The translations under genes were made by a program, and so were the position numbers. The notes beneath the pieces were generated by a model that was not told where the DNA came from, made no database searches, and worked only from the letters and a program-made list of their open reading frames with translations. DNA of 64,000 nt from contig NZ_CABSIF010000014.1 of NCBI RefSeq assembly GCF_902477725.1, forward strand, positions 27,491 through 91,490. The letters are read 5' to 3'. Positions 63,780 through 64,000 of the stretch are shown one piece after another (the stretch's first letter is position 1; the number at the start of each line of letters is the position of its first letter). This stretch comes from an uncultured Desulfovibrio sp. GTDB taxonomy: Bacteria > Desulfobacterota > Desulfovibrionia > Desulfovibrionales > Desulfovibrionaceae.

Positions 63780-63874
63780 TGTTTTTTTGCACAGGTTGGT
63801 TGCTCTGCTTTTATATAACATACTTATTTTTAATGATAAAATATTGTTTTTTGATTTGTTGCAATTTTGCAACA
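63780..63874 (+). promoter_or_regulatory. Second copy of the isl control elements
   Basis: TGTTTTTTTGCAC at 63780-63792 is identical to the element upstream of islA, and TGTTGCAATTTTGCAACA at 63857-63874 matches the palindrome there. Same order and orientation; spacing 64 against 58 bases. It predicts another co-regulated transcription unit to the right. I see no sigma-54 promoter before base 64000, and no gene in 63875-64000. Confidence 0.6.
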
Positions 63875-64000
63875 GGTGGGTGCGTGTGGAGAAGAATGAT
63901 AAATAATTCTTATTCCTGATTAAAATATATAATTATTTTAAAGTGTTATAAAATTATCTACGTCTCCTTTTGCCATTTGCAATCAGTATGAGGGCAGTGT

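Overview
The window looks like a chromosomal segment of a Desulfovibrio-type anaerobic sulfate reducer (Desulfovibrionaceae). This is an inference from gene content: a family II Mn-dependent pyrophosphatase, a glycyl radical enzyme matching isethionate sulfite-lyase with its activase, a two-gene 2-hydroxyacyl-CoA-dehydratase-like (double-cubane) system, several sigma-54 promoters, and G+C-rich core genes. No rRNA gene or species marker is present, so the species is left open.

Layout. (1) 1-17.6 kb is core genome: the 3' part of xerC, ppaC, a lipoprotein, an HlyD-type protein, queE-queD (7-deazaguanine), a YcaO-TPR protein with an overlapping methyltransferase, prmA, a small membrane protein, an M23 peptidase, a pirin, znuACB (zinc import), tpx, hslU and tRNA-Lys. 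(2) 18-38.2 kb is a foreign, A+T-richer island that starts at tRNA-Leu(CAA). It has decayed IS3-family elements on both sides. Its cargo is one co-directional glycan locus: a radical SAM/SPASM protein, an FkbM-like methyltransferase sharing its N-terminal domain, four enzymes that together fit GDP-D-glycero-alpha-D-manno-heptose synthesis (GmhA, HddA, GmhB, HddC), four glycosyltransferases, a second FkbM methyltransferase and an MsbA/PglK-like ABC exporter. (3) 38.4-55.3 kb is a catabolic locus. A PrpR-type sigma-54 activator is divergent from pdxA-like 1; then come an Fe-alcohol dehydrogenase, a DUF1537 acid-sugar kinase and pdxA-like 2. On the other strand lies an operon of a DapA-like aldolase, a D-2-hydroxyacid dehydrogenase, a LarA-like protein and an Opp/Dpp transporter. 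(4) 56-64 kb carries an activase plus double-cubane protein pair, a diguanylate cyclase, and islA-islB.

How it works together. In the catabolic locus I find a -24/-12 sigma-54 promoter before each of three transcription units (40487, 41849 and, on the minus strand, 55325). Each is preceded by the shared element GCAAAA[TC][AG][TC]ATC, 56 to 88 bases upstream. The simplest model is one regulon under the PrpR-type activator: import of a hydroxy-acid or acid-sugar substrate, oxidation or aldol cleavage, kinase phosphorylation and PdxA-type oxidative decarboxylation. The true substrate is unknown. The isl operon also has a sigma-54 promoter. Two elements upstream of it (a 13-mer and an 18-bp palindrome) recur in the same order after islB, which predicts a second co-regulated unit just beyond the window.
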